Shown here: positions 24,137 through 32,293 of the stretch, in pieces
Position numbering within the stretch: position 1 is the stretch's first letter
How the letters are laid out: each line of letters opens with the position of its first letter
Source of the DNA: RYN-230 sp963711705
GTDB lineage: Bacteria > Actinomycetota > Actinomycetes > Streptosporangiales > Streptosporangiaceae
Assembly: GCA_963711705.1 (NCBI GenBank)
Contig: CAVQFM010000018.1
Coordinates: forward strand, 1 to 64,000
Reading direction: 5' to 3'
DNA: 64,000 nt
The notes under the pieces: generated by a model
What the model was told of the DNA's origin: nothing
Databases searched by the model: none
The model's input: the letters and a program-made list of their open reading frames with translations, nothing else
Program-made: the position numbers and the translations under genes

Positions 24137-25213
24137 CTACCCGAAGACGGTTCCATCGAAGAGCTTGCGCGCGGTCCGCACGACCCCGGCCCGGCGCACC
24201 AGCGGGGGCTGCTGCGAGGTGTCGAGCTCGACGTTGACCAGCAGATGGCCGGTGGGATGCTCGACGTCGAAGGGCTGCCCTGGGCCGGGTGGCCGGGCCA
24301 GCTCGGCACCAGCCGCCCCGGGCAGCAGCAGCGCGGTGACCGCGCTGACCGCGCCGAGCACGCCGATCGCAGTGTGCGGGTGGGTGGGGATGAAGGTGCG
24401 GGTGCAGATGGTGCCGCCGTCCCGGGCCGCGCTGACCAGCGTGGTCTTAGGCACCGGCGCCTGGCTGACGTCGCCCAGGCCCATGAGCTGGCCGGCCGCC
24501 AGCCGCACGGCCTGCACCCGGTCCCGCAGCCGGGCGTCGGCAGCCAGCTCGGCGTGCGGTTCGTACCCGGTGATCCCCAGGTCGGTGGCCCGCGCCACGA
24601 CCACCGGCATGCCGTTGTCCACGCAGGTGACCTCGACCCCGCCGATCACATCGAGCACGTGGCCGGTCGGCAGCAGCTGCCCGGTGGCCGAGCCCGCGGT
24701 GCCGGCGAACAGCAGGCTGATGGGGGCCGCGGTGCCCGGTACCCCGGCGATCGCGGTCCGGCCCGAGTAGTCCGGGACGCCGCCCGGGGTGGCGAACGTC
24801 GCGGTCACCACGCTGCCGGAGTTGACCATCCGGATACGGGCCGTGGTCGATTCGCGGCCCGGCTCGATCAGGCCGCGCTCGACCGCGAATGGGCCGACCC
24901 CGGCCAGAATGTTCCCGCAGTTCTGCTGGTCGGTGACGGTCGGCTGGTCCACTCCGAGCTGGAGGAAGAGGTAATCAAGGTCGGCGTCGTCAGCTGGCGA
25001 CGGCGAGACGACCGCCACCTTGGAGGCCAGCGAATGAGCACCGCCGAGCCCGTCGATCTGCAGCGGGTGACCGCTGCCCATGATCCGCACCAGCAGCGAA
25101 TCCCGCTGGCCAGGATCGCCGGGCAGGTCCGAGGCGAGAAAATACAGGCCCTTCGATGTACCACCGCGCATCATCATGCACCGGATGCCCCGGGCGGCCG
25201 GTGGCTGTATCAC
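24137..25213 (-). CDS. PrpF/GalD-like isomerase (4-oxalomesaconate tautomerase family)
   Basis: About 358 residues from GTG 25213, preceded by AGGAGG at good spacing. The N-terminal IRCMMMRGGTSKGLYFLASD is the PrpF/GalD hallmark, with IDGLGGAHSLASKVAVVSPS and QNCGNILAGVGPFAVE (probable catalytic Cys) following. IPTHPHTAIGVLGAVSA forms part of the second lobe. The family shares the diaminopimelate-epimerase fold and moves double bonds in small dicarboxylates or tricarboxylates: PrpF in the 2-methylcitrate cycle, GalD in gallate breakdown. No partner catabolic enzyme is in the window, so the substrate is open. Operator-like sites at 25286 and 25433 suggest control by the GntR gene next to it. 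Confidence 0.85.
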   Translation of the reverse strand: MIQPPAARGIRCMMMRGGTSKGLYFLASDLPGDPGQRDSLLVRIMGSGHPLQIDGLGGAHSLASKVAVVSPSPADDADLDYLFLQLGVDQPTVTDQQNCGNILAGVGPFAVERGLIEPGRESTTARIRMVNSGSVVTATFATPGGVPDYSGRTAIAGVPGTAAPISLLFAGTAGSATGQLLPTGHVLDVIGGVEVTCVDNGMPVVVARATDLGITGYEPHAELAADARLRDRVQAVRLAAGQLMGLGDVSQAPVPKTTLVSAARDGGTICTRTFIPTHPHTAIGVLGAVSAVTALLLPGAAGAELARPPGPGQPFDVEHPTGHLLVNVELDTSQQPPLVRRAGVVRTARKLFDGTVFG

Positions 25214-25285
25214 TGTGCCTCCTGGCAGGCGTGCCGCACGCGGCGGCAGCAGCTCCCTTCGCGAAGGTAGCCCGATGCCACGGAT

Positions 25286-25296
25286 ATTGTCAACGA
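25286..25296. promoter_or_regulatory. GntR operator candidate upstream of prpF-like gene
   Basis: ATTGTCAACGA matches the AATGTCAACAA sites upstream of gntR in 9 of 11 positions. It lies about 73 bases before the prpF-like start codon, a normal place for a repressor site. Confidence 0.5.
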
Positions 25297-25432
25297 TCTG
25301 CATCTTGACTCCGGCTGCCGGTGTGCCACCCGGCTGCCGATACGCCCTGGCCTGGCCAGGTCAGACCGGGACAGCTGGGCCACTCCGGAGCAGCGGGCCG
25401 AGGCCCCCATCCAGCGGCAGAAGTATCGCAAA

Positions 25433-25445
25433 GATTGTTGACATT
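25433..25445. promoter_or_regulatory. Fourth GntR operator candidate
   Basis: GATTGTTGACATT reads AATGTCAACAATC on the minus strand, the same core as the sites upstream of gntR. It lies 220 bases upstream of the prpF-like gene and 537 bases upstream of the ABC substrate-binding protein. Confidence 0.5.
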
Positions 25446-25838
25446 AGGGACAGCAAGAGTCTAGGTTCTCGGCAGCCGGACCTTTCCCCCGGAACATGGC
25501 GGGAACGCGGCAGCCCGCGGAGGGTGGACATGCATAGCGACGCACGGCCGCCATGAACGCACCGGCGGGCGATAACAGTAAAGAAGGAATGCTGATAACC
25601 GGCGAGGCGGCCGGCGCCCCCGCTCACCGCACGCCACCGGTGGGTGCGTTGTGGTGAAAATGAAACTTCTCGATTGCGTATATCCGTATTGCGCATAGCC
25701 GTACGCCAAGCGCACACTAGCCTATGCCTTCATGCCGCAGTGCCCGGACCCCAAGCTGAGCGCTGGTTTAGCGGCAGGCCACGGACAGCGGTGTCCTGGG
25801 CGCCAGTGTCCGGCGGGCGCTGACGTCGAGGAGACGGA

Positions 25839-25904
25839 ATGGAACGTCAGGAAGCGAGCGGCGTGGCCACTGAGCAGCGACCGGTCACCAGGCGCCCCTG
25901 CTGA
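25839..25904 (+). CDS. Possible 21-residue leader peptide
   Basis: The ATG at 25839 follows GAGGAG (25828-25833) at ideal spacing. It opens a frame of 21 codons encoding MERQEASGVATEQRPVTRRP and a final Cys. It ends 8 bases before a perfect hairpin and 78 bases before the substrate-binding protein gene. The peptide is Arg-rich and has no run of Leu, Ile or Val, so classical branched-chain attenuation is not obvious. It could be a regulatory upstream ORF or chance. Confidence 0.35.
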   Translation: MERQEASGVATEQRPVTRRPC

Positions 25905-25912
25905 AGGGGACT

Positions 25913-25936
25913 GGCTGCGGCCCAGTAGCCGCAGCC
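25913..25936 (+). promoter_or_regulatory. Perfect 8-bp hairpin in 5' leader of the ABC importer operon
   Basis: GGCTGCGG (25913-25920) pairs perfectly with CCGCAGCC (25929-25936) around an 8-base loop. No T-run follows, so it is more likely an mRNA leader structure than a terminator. It sits between the short ORF and the operon's first gene. Confidence 0.5.
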
Positions 25937-25982
25937 ACGGTCCCATCTCTGCTATATGACCTCACAAGGAGATCGATGACAG

Positions 25983-27344
25983 ATGAGTGACCAGACTGGG
26001 CAATCCAGCAGCATCAGCCAGCCTGGCGGCGTGAGCCGGCGCAACATGCTGCGGGCGGTAGGCGCTGGCGCGGCGGTTGTCGGGGGCGGCGGGCTGCTGC
26101 AGGCGTGCAGTTCGGGCATCAAGGGTTCCAGTTCGAGCAGTGCCAAGGCCATCACCATCGGCTGGATCCACCCGCTGACCGGCGCCCTGGCCGGGTTCGG
26201 CGCACCGGACAACTGGGTGATCTCCAAGATCAAGCAGACCACCCCGTACAAGAGCGGGTTCAAGATCGGCGGCAAGACCTACCCGGTCACTATCAAGTCC
26301 TACGACACCCAGTCCAGCCCGACCCGCGCCGGGGACCTGGCCAAGACGGCCATCCTGAGCGACAACGTGGACCTGCTGCTGGCCTCGTCCACGCCGGAGA
26401 CCGTCAACGCCGTGGCCAGCCAGGCCGAATCGCTGGGCACGCCGCTGATCTGCGCCAACATCCCGTGGGAGTCCTGGTACATCAATCTCGGCGGCAACCC
26501 GGAGAAGCCGACGCTCAAGCCCAAGTACGTGGTCATGTACTTCCTGGGCGCCGAGCACCTGATCAAGTGCTTCATCCCGATGTGGGACCGGATCCACTCG
26601 CAGCTGCACACGAACAAGGTGGTCGCGGCCGCGTTCCCCAACGACTCAGACGGCAACGCGTTCCGCGCGGTGTTCCCGCCGATCGCCAAGGCCGCTGGCT
26701 ACAAGATGGTGCTGTCGGCGGCCTACCCGGACGGGACCACGAACTACTCGTCGATGATCTCCCAGTTCAAGTCGGCCAACGCCGATTTCTTCACCAACGT
26801 GCCGCTGCCGCCGGACTTCGCCACCATGTGGAAGCAGTCCGTCCAGCAGGGCTTCAGGCCGAAGCTGGCGACGGTAGCCAAGGTGCTGCTGTTCCCGCCG
26901 GACGCTTACGCGCTGGGGCACCTGGCTTACAACATCGCCACCGACGCCTGGTGGGCGCCGTCGCTGCCGTGGACGTCCTCGTTCACCGGGGAGACCTGCC
27001 AGCAGCTGGCCAGCGATTTCGAGGCAGCCACGAATGGGCAGTGGAACTCCAACATCAGCAACTACAGCCTCTTCGAGGCCGCCCACGCGGCCCTCACCTC
27101 GGTGAGCGACCCGCACGACAAGAAGGAAGTCGCCGCCGCCATCCACAAGGTGAACCTCCCGGAGGCGGTGGCCGGGCCGCTGAACTTCGCCTCCGGCGGT
27201 CCCGCGCCGGGCGTGGCGATCACCCCGCCGGTCGGCATCCAGTGGCAGAAGGGCACCAAGTTCCCGGTTGAGGCCCAGGTCGTGGACAACACGCTGCAGC
27301 CGCACGCCAAGATCACCGCCGACCTGAAGCCGACCAACCAGTGA
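25983..27344 (+). CDS. Branched-chain-type ABC transporter substrate-binding lipoprotein (Tat)
   Basis: About 453 residues. The N-terminus holds a twin-arginine motif (SRRNMLRAVGAGAA) and a lipobox (GGLLQAC, Cys about residue 39), so export by Tat and lipid anchoring are predicted. The mature part is a type I periplasmic-binding (LivJ-like) fold: TIGWIHPLTGALAGFGAP, then NVDLLLASSTPETVNAVASQ, then NDSDGNAFRAVFPPIAKAAG. This family binds amino acids, but also amides, urea and aromatic acids. It is the first gene of a five-gene operon and follows AAGGAG. The nearby PrpF-like gene and GntR regulator suggest an organic-acid substrate, which is inference. Confidence 0.9.
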   Translation: MSDQTGQSSSISQPGGVSRRNMLRAVGAGAAVVGGGGLLQACSSGIKGSSSSSAKAITIGWIHPLTGALAGFGAPDNWVISKIKQTTPYKSGFKIGGKTYPVTIKSYDTQSSPTRAGDLAKTAILSDNVDLLLASSTPETVNAVASQAESLGTPLICANIPWESWYINLGGNPEKPTLKPKYVVMYFLGAEHLIKCFIPMWDRIHSQLHTNKVVAAAFPNDSDGNAFRAVFPPIAKAAGYKMVLSAAYPDGTTNYSSMISQFKSANADFFTNVPLPPDFATMWKQSVQQGFRPKLATVAKVLLFPPDAYALGHLAYNIATDAWWAPSLPWTSSFTGETCQQLASDFEAATNGQWNSNISNYSLFEAAHAALTSVSDPHDKKEVAAAIHKVNLPEAVAGPLNFASGGPAPGVAITPPVGIQWQKGTKFPVEAQVVDNTLQPHAKITADLKPTNQ

Positions 27345-27348
27345 CCAG

Positions 27349-28164
27349 ATGACCAGCCCGCTGCTCGAACTCGACAGCGTGACGAAGCGGTTCGGCCGGG
27401 TCGTCATCGCGGAGGACCTGTCCCTGGCCGTCGGCGCCGGGGACACGGTCGGGATCGTGGGGCCGAACGGGGCCGGCAAGACCAGCCTGTTCGGCCTCAT
27501 CTCCGGGGACCTCGCCCCGGACGCGGGCGAGGTCCGGTTCGCCGGGCGCACGGTCACCAGGCTGAACGCGGCTGCGCGGTGCCGGCTTGGCATCGGCCGC
27601 ACCTACCAGGTGCCGCGGCCGTTCGGCGACATGACCGTGTTCGAGAACCTGCTCGTCGCCGCCCAGCAGGGCGGCGGGCTGCGGCGGCGGGCCAGTTACG
27701 CCGCCGCCGTCGGGGCGCTGGAGCGGGCCGGCATGTCCAGCCAGGCGAACATGCCGGCGGAACGGCTCGGCCTGCTTCAGCGCAAACGGCTGGAGCTGGC
27801 CCGCGCCCTGGCCACCCAGCCCACCATGCTGCTGCTGGACGAGGTGGCGGGCGGCCTCACCGATCCCGAGGTCGCCCAGCTGGTCGAGATCGTCCGCGGT
27901 GTCAACGCCGAGGGCATCACGGTGATCTGGATCGAGCACGTGGTGCGCGCGCTGACCCCGGTGGTGGGCCGGCTGATCTGCCTGTCCGGCGGCAAGTTCG
28001 TCGGCGACGGCGCACCCGCCCAGGTGCTGGCCGAGCCCGCGGTGCGCGAGGTCTTCCTCGGCACCGAAGTCACCGCGGCGCTGGCCGGCGGCTCCCTGGC
28101 GGCACCCTCGGCTGAGCCCGGGGACGGGGGCGGGACCGCGGGCGCGGAACGGGGCGAGCCGTGA
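27349..28164 (+). CDS. ABC transporter ATP-binding protein, LivG type
   Basis: About 271 residues. Walker A is GPNGAGKTS (about 39-47) and Walker B is TMLLLDEVAGGL, with the family block IGRTYQVPRPFGDMTVFENL. The ABC signature is the variant LGLLQRKRLELARAL instead of LSYGQ, a form I know from other LivG-like proteins. The C-terminal BPD_transp_AssocA-like part (REVFLGTE) fits LivG. The start ATG lies four bases after the substrate-binding protein stop. It powers uptake together with the next gene product. Confidence 0.9.
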   Translation: MTSPLLELDSVTKRFGRVVIAEDLSLAVGAGDTVGIVGPNGAGKTSLFGLISGDLAPDAGEVRFAGRTVTRLNAAARCRLGIGRTYQVPRPFGDMTVFENLLVAAQQGGGLRRRASYAAAVGALERAGMSSQANMPAERLGLLQRKRLELARALATQPTMLLLDEVAGGLTDPEVAQLVEIVRGVNAEGITVIWIEHVVRALTPVVGRLICLSGGKFVGDGAPAQVLAEPAVREVFLGTEVTAALAGGSLAAPSAEPGDGGGTAGAERGEP

Positions 28165-28955
28165 CCGCAGAGGCAGCCCACGACCGCACGGCCAACGGCG
28201 CGCCGCTGCTGGAGGTCAGCGGGCTGGTCGTGCACCACGGGCAGCTCCGGGCCCTGGACGCGATCTCATTGCAGGTGTTCCCCGGTGAGGTCTACGCGAT
28301 CATCGGCGCGAACGGCGCGGGCAAGTCCACGCTGCTGCGCACGATCGCGGGCCTGCACCAGCCGACGGCCGGCTCGATCCGGTTCGACGGCCAGGAGGTG
28401 ACCAGGCTCCGGCCCTGGCGCCGGGTCACCCAGGGGATCGTCATGGTCCCGGAGGGCAGGAGGCTGTTCGGATCGCTGACAGTCGAGGAGAACCTGCTGG
28501 TCGGCGCGTCCTACGCGCGGCCGGGCCCGTGGACCCTCGAGCGGGTGTATGAGGCGTTCAGCTGGATGCGGGAGCGGCGTAACCAGCCCACCGCCCAGCT
28601 GTCCGGCGGTGAGCAGCAGACGGTGGCCATCGGCCGGGCCCTGGTCGCCAACCCCCGCGTCCTGCTGCTCGATGAGCTGTCCCTCGGCCTGGCGCCCGTG
28701 GTGGTCCAGCGCATCTACGGGATGCTGCCGCAGGTCCTGGCGACCGGGCTCACCGTCCTGCTCGTCGAGCAGGACGTCAGCCAGGCCCTGCGGGTGGCTT
28801 CGCACATCCACTGCCTGCTGGAGGGCCAGACCACCCTGGAGGGCCGGCCCGATGAAGTCACCGCCGACCAGGTCGAGGCGGCCTACTTCGGCCTGGCCTC
28901 CTCGCCAGCGGCCAGCCCGGCCGCTGAAGGGAGCGAGTCGTTATGGCCTGGGTGA
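28161..28955 (+). CDS. ABC transporter ATP-binding protein, LivF type
   Basis: About 264 residues, GTG start overlapping the upstream stop (GTGA). Walker A is GANGAGKST, the signature is QLSGGEQQTVAIGRAL and Walker B is RVLLLDELSLGLAP, with the LivF-typical IVMVPEGRRLFGSLTVEENL. It forms the second ATPase of the importer. The C-terminal 20 residues are Ser/Ala-rich and overlap the start of the permease gene by 13 bases. Confidence 0.9.
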   Translation: MTAEAAHDRTANGAPLLEVSGLVVHHGQLRALDAISLQVFPGEVYAIIGANGAGKSTLLRTIAGLHQPTAGSIRFDGQEVTRLRPWRRVTQGIVMVPEGRRLFGSLTVEENLLVGASYARPGPWTLERVYEAFSWMRERRNQPTAQLSGGEQQTVAIGRALVANPRVLLLDELSLGLAPVVVQRIYGMLPQVLATGLTVLLVEQDVSQALRVASHIHCLLEGQTTLEGRPDEVTADQVEAAYFGLASSPAASPAAEGSESLWPG

Positions 28956-29818
28956 ACGCCATCATCCAGGGGGTGCTGACCGGCGGCCTGTACGCGCTGT
29001 TCGCGTGCGGGCTGTCGCTGATGTTCGGCGTGATGAAGGTGGTGAACCTGGCGCACGGCGACCTGGCGGTGGTGGCCGGCTACATCGCGATCGGCATCAT
29101 CACCGTCACGCACGTCCCCGTGCTCTGGTCGGTCGTCATCGTGGTGCCGGTGATGGCGGTGCTCGGCTACGCGCTGCAGCGCACTCTCATCCAGAGCGCG
29201 CTGGACCGCAGCGTGCTCATCACCCTGATAGTCACGTTCGGCCTGTCCGTCGTCATCGAGAACGGCCTGCTCCAGTTCTTCACCGCCAACAGCCGGGCCA
29301 TCGGCACCGGGCTGTCCCTGGTCAGCGGCTCCTTCACGATCGGCTCGCAGATCCAGATCGGCTATCTGCTGGTGGTCATCTTCGCGGTCGCCGTGGTGGT
29401 GCTGCTCGGGCTGCAGTACTTCCTGTCCAGGTCCAGATACGGCCGGCTGATCCGCGCGGTCGCGGACGACCAGGAGGCGGCGCAGCTGGCCGGGGCCGAC
29501 TACCGGCACGTGTTCGGCATCGCGGCCGCGCTCGCCTTCGGCACGGTGGCCCTGGCCGGCATCGCCTACGGCATGTACTCCCAGCTCAGCCCGACCACCG
29601 GGACCGACACGATCCTGCTGTTCGCGTTCGCCGCGGTGGTGATCGGCGGGCTCGGCTCGCTGTGGGGCACGCTGCTCGGCGGCGTGGTGCTGGGCGTGGC
29701 CCAGCAGATCGGCGCGCAGATCAACATCTCCTACGAGGTGCTGGCCGGCTACCTCGTGTTCCTGGCGGTGCTGGTGCTGCGGCCGCAGGGGCTCATCTAC
29801 CGGAGGACACAGTCATGA
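28943..29818 (+). CDS. ABC transporter permease, LivH type
   Basis: About 291 residues with about eight membrane helices. The opening AIIQGVLTGGLYALFACGLS and MFGVMKVVNLAHGDLAVVAG are diagnostic of LivH. The EAA-like cytoplasmic loop is RAVADDQEAAQLAGADYRHV. The ATG overlaps the livF-type gene end. It forms the transmembrane channel with the next gene product. Confidence 0.92.
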   Translation: MAWVNAIIQGVLTGGLYALFACGLSLMFGVMKVVNLAHGDLAVVAGYIAIGIITVTHVPVLWSVVIVVPVMAVLGYALQRTLIQSALDRSVLITLIVTFGLSVVIENGLLQFFTANSRAIGTGLSLVSGSFTIGSQIQIGYLLVVIFAVAVVVLLGLQYFLSRSRYGRLIRAVADDQEAAQLAGADYRHVFGIAAALAFGTVALAGIAYGMYSQLSPTTGTDTILLFAFAAVVIGGLGSLWGTLLGGVVLGVAQQIGAQINISYEVLAGYLVFLAVLVLRPQGLIYRRTQS

Positions 29819-30924
29819 GCCTGGCCACCGACATCACCACCACGCCGGCCGCCGGGTTCCGGGTCGCCCGGTCGCGCCGGAACGTGGCCTGGACCGGGGC
29901 GGCCGCGCTGATCGTGGTCGTGGTGCTCGCGTTTTTCCCGTACATCGTGTACGCCGGCACCACCACCATCCTGGTGCAGGCGTTCATCGTGCTCACCATG
30001 GCCAGCATGTGGAACCTGCTGGCCGGTTACGCCGGCCTGGTGTCAGTCGGGCAGCAGGCGTTCGTCGGGCTCGGCGCGTACTTCGTGCTGATCCTGGCCA
30101 TCAACGGCGCGTCGCCGTTCGCCGCGCTGCCGGTCGCCGCGATCGGCTGCGGCGTGGTGGCGCTGCCGCTCTGGTGGCTGGTCTCCCGGCTGCGCAGCGG
30201 GTACTTCGCGATCGCCACCTGGGTGCTGGCCGCCACCATCATGCTGATCATCGAGCGGTTCTCCTCGATCGGTGGCGGGACCGGGATGCCGCTGCCCGGG
30301 TTCACCGGGATGGATCCCACGCTGCTCACCGCGTACACCTACTGGGCCGGGCTGGCTGTCACGGTCCTCACGCTGGTCGTCATCTACCTGCTGCTGCGCA
30401 GCCGGCTCGGGCTGGTGCTCACCGCGATCCGCGACGACGAGGTGGCCGCACGCAGCTCGGGGGCACGGGTCGGCCTGGCCCGGATGCTGGTGTTCCTGGT
30501 CGCGGGCGCGGGCTGCGGCGCCGCGGGCGCGCTGCTGGCCATCAGCCAGCTTCAGGTGCAGCCGAGCGCGGTGTTCAGCGTGCAGTGGACCGCGGAGATG
30601 GCGTTCGCGACCATCATCGGCGGGCTGGGCACGATCGAGGGGCCGATCATCGGGACCGCGGTCTACATGGTGCTCCAGCAGACGCTGTCCTCCTATAACG
30701 CGTGGTACCTGATCATCCTCGGCCTGGTCGCGATCGGGGTGGCGCTGTTCGCCCGGCGCGGGCTGTGGGGGCTGGTGGACGAGCACCTGAACGTGCGGCT
30801 GTTCCCGGTCGGCTACTGGCTCCGGCTGGACACCGACCGCCCCGCCGGCCGCGCCGGGCGCGCCCGCCTGGCCCGGGCGTCCAAGCTGACCACCCCTCCC
30901 GCTGACCAGTCGCCCAAGCAGTAG
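29815..30924 (+). CDS. ABC transporter permease, LivM type
   Basis: About 369 residues. The start ATG overlaps the previous stop (ATGA). Helices include ILVQAFIVLTMASMWNLLAG and AGLVSVGQQAFVGLGAYFV (LivM hallmark), with the cytoplasmic loop LTAIRDDEVAARSSGARVG. After the last helix (LGLVAIGVALFARRGLWG) the C-terminal tail of about 45 residues is basic and Pro-rich. It is the last gene of the importer operon and converges on the polyprenyl synthase, with a hairpin between. Confidence 0.92.
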   Translation: MSLATDITTTPAAGFRVARSRRNVAWTGAAALIVVVVLAFFPYIVYAGTTTILVQAFIVLTMASMWNLLAGYAGLVSVGQQAFVGLGAYFVLILAINGASPFAALPVAAIGCGVVALPLWWLVSRLRSGYFAIATWVLAATIMLIIERFSSIGGGTGMPLPGFTGMDPTLLTAYTYWAGLAVTVLTLVVIYLLLRSRLGLVLTAIRDDEVAARSSGARVGLARMLVFLVAGAGCGAAGALLAISQLQVQPSAVFSVQWTAEMAFATIIGGLGTIEGPIIGTAVYMVLQQTLSSYNAWYLIILGLVAIGVALFARRGLWGLVDEHLNVRLFPVGYWLRLDTDRPAGRAGRARLARASKLTTPPADQSPKQ

Positions 30925-30948
30925 CGCGGTGCATTCTGTCCCGGCGGT

Positions 30949-30979
30949 GCGGTGCGGGCGTCATAACACCCGCAATGAA
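30949..30979. terminator. Possible bidirectional terminator hairpin
   Basis: GCGGGCGT (30954-30961) and ACACCCGC (30966-30973) form an eight-pair stem with one mismatch or wobble and a four-base loop, extended by flanking GCGGT/ACCGC sequence. It lies in the 75-base gap between convergent genes. There is no T-run, so it is a GC-type candidate only. Confidence 0.4.
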
Positions 30980-30999
30980 CCGCACTGCTGCCAGGGGCG

Positions 31000-31995
31000 T
31001 CAGCCGGTGCGGTCCACCACGTAGTCACACAGGCCCTCGAAAGCGGCGCGGGCGGGCACGTCCGGCAGCCCGGCGATCTGCTCCCGGGCCAGGTCGGCCC
31101 AGCGCCGCAGGTCGGCCCGGGCCTGCTGCATGGCTGGATGGTTCCGGAGCAGACCCAGAGCCTCGGCGTGCAGCGCCTCGTCGGTCAGGTCGGCCGACTC
31201 CAGCAGCTCACGCAGCCGGGCGTCACCCGGGCGGCTGGACCGCAGCGCGTGCAGCACGGGCAGGCTGCGAACCCCTTCGCGCAGGTCGGTGCCGGGCGTC
31301 TTGCCCGACTGGTCGGACTCACTGGCCACGTCCAGGATGTCGTCGGACAGCTGCCAGGCCATGCCGATCGCCGCGCAGGCCGGCTCCAGCCGGCCGGCCA
31401 CCTCGGCGGGCGCTCCCGCGAACATCGCCCCGAACCGGCCGGCCGTGGCCACCAGGGAAGCCGTCTTGTCCGTCACCACCCGCAGGTAGTGCTCCAGCGG
31501 ATCCTGGCCCGGGAGCGGGCCGAGGGTCTCGGCTATCTGGCCGCTGACCAGCCGGGTGAACGTGTCCGCCTGGATCCTGACCGCTTCCGGCCCGAGCTGG
31601 GCCAGGATCTGCGACGCCCGGGCGAACAGGAAGTCCCCGGTCAGGATCGCGATGGTGTTGGTCCACCGCGAGTTGGCGCTCTCGTGGCCGCGGCGGATGG
31701 ACGCCTCGTCCATCACGTCGTCGTGGTAGAGGGTGGCCAGGTGGGTCAGCTCGATCGCGGTGGCCGCCGCTACCACCCGCTCGTCGCGGGCGTTGCCGAA
31801 CTGGCCGGCCAGCAGCACCAGCGTGGCCCGGAACCGTTTCCCGCCCGCGTCGATCAGGTGCGCGGAGGCCTCGGCCAGCAGCGCTTCCTCGGCTCGTGAC
31901 GCCTCGGCCAGCTGGGTCTCGACCAGGCTGAGCCCGTCCAGGATTTCCGCGGCCAGCTCGGCATCGGTCAGCTCAACAGGGACGGCGGCGATCAC
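31000..31995 (-). CDS. Polyprenyl diphosphate synthase (probable menaquinone side chain)
   Basis: About 331 residues from GTG 31995. The first Asp-rich motif is ATLYHDDVMDEASIRRG, with a GKRFRATLVLLAG block before it. The second is WQLSDDILDVASESDQSGKTPG. Both DDxxD motifs are present, and the short spacing DDVMD marks a bacterial long-chain trans-prenyltransferase. It condenses isopentenyl diphosphate onto allylic diphosphates. Its place just after the nuo operon, with menG and a menaquinone-type reductase at the other end, suggests it makes the menaquinone tail. It is 298 bases downstream of nuoN, with a tandem-repeat block between. Confidence 0.92.
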   Translation of the reverse strand: MIAAVPVELTDAELAAEILDGLSLVETQLAEASRAEEALLAEASAHLIDAGGKRFRATLVLLAGQFGNARDERVVAAATAIELTHLATLYHDDVMDEASIRRGHESANSRWTNTIAILTGDFLFARASQILAQLGPEAVRIQADTFTRLVSGQIAETLGPLPGQDPLEHYLRVVTDKTASLVATAGRFGAMFAGAPAEVAGRLEPACAAIGMAWQLSDDILDVASESDQSGKTPGTDLREGVRSLPVLHALRSSRPGDARLRELLESADLTDEALHAEALGLLRNHPAMQQARADLRRWADLAREQIAGLPDVPARAAFEGLCDYVVDRTG

Positions 31996-32141
31996 TCGGG
32001 CTCCCGGTCATCGGTCAGCGACGGCCGCAGGCCGCCTCGGGCTGGCGACACCGCGGCCGGCGGGCAGTCCCCCCGCGGCGGCCATGCCATCGCCGTGCCC
32101 AAAATATGCCCTAGCTTGACCGGCGGACACTCGAGGGGGGC

Positions 32142-32261
32142 CCGCCGGAGCAGCAGACTCCCCGGGACACCCGCCGGAGGGGGCAGCCACGCCGGGCAGG
32201 CCCGCCAGAGGAGAAACCACGCTGGGCAGGCCCGCCCGGAGGGGAAGCCACCCTGGCGGGC
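32142..32261. repeat. Four degenerate 29-31-bp tandem repeats
   Basis: Units begin at 32142, 32171, 32202 and 32232, each starting CCGCC(A/C/G)G and most ending CTGGGCAGGC or CCGGGCAGGC. A fifth partial unit starts at 32262 (CGGCCAGAA). The array lies between nuoN and the polyprenyl synthase. It may be a mini-satellite or transcript-stabilising structure. Confidence 0.65.
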
Positions 32262-32293
32262 CGGCCAGAAAGACGGGCCCCCGCCGTGGCAGG

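Larger units (their letters stand above)
25214..25982. other. Long control region between prpF-like gene and ABC importer
   Basis: 769 bases without a protein gene of normal size. It contains two GntR operator candidates (25286-25296, 25433-25445), a short ORF with a strong ribosome-binding site (25839-25904) and a perfect hairpin (25913-25936). The other ORFs here are short, lack start signals and show no family features. Confidence 0.6.

Noticed and set aside
25361..25717. 118-codon minus-strand ORF upstream of prpF-like gene
   Set aside because: It covers an operator-like site and has neither a ribosome-binding site nor recognisable motifs.
27349..28164. Degenerate ABC signature (LGLLQ) as a sign of an inactive ATPase
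   Set aside because: This variant is familiar in LivG-like subunits with the rest of the motifs intact, so it is not evidence of loss of function.
28549..30924. 791-codon plus-strand ORF
   Set aside because: The first part is an Arg/Ala-rich shadow of livF- and livH-type genes; only the last 370 codons (LivM) are real.
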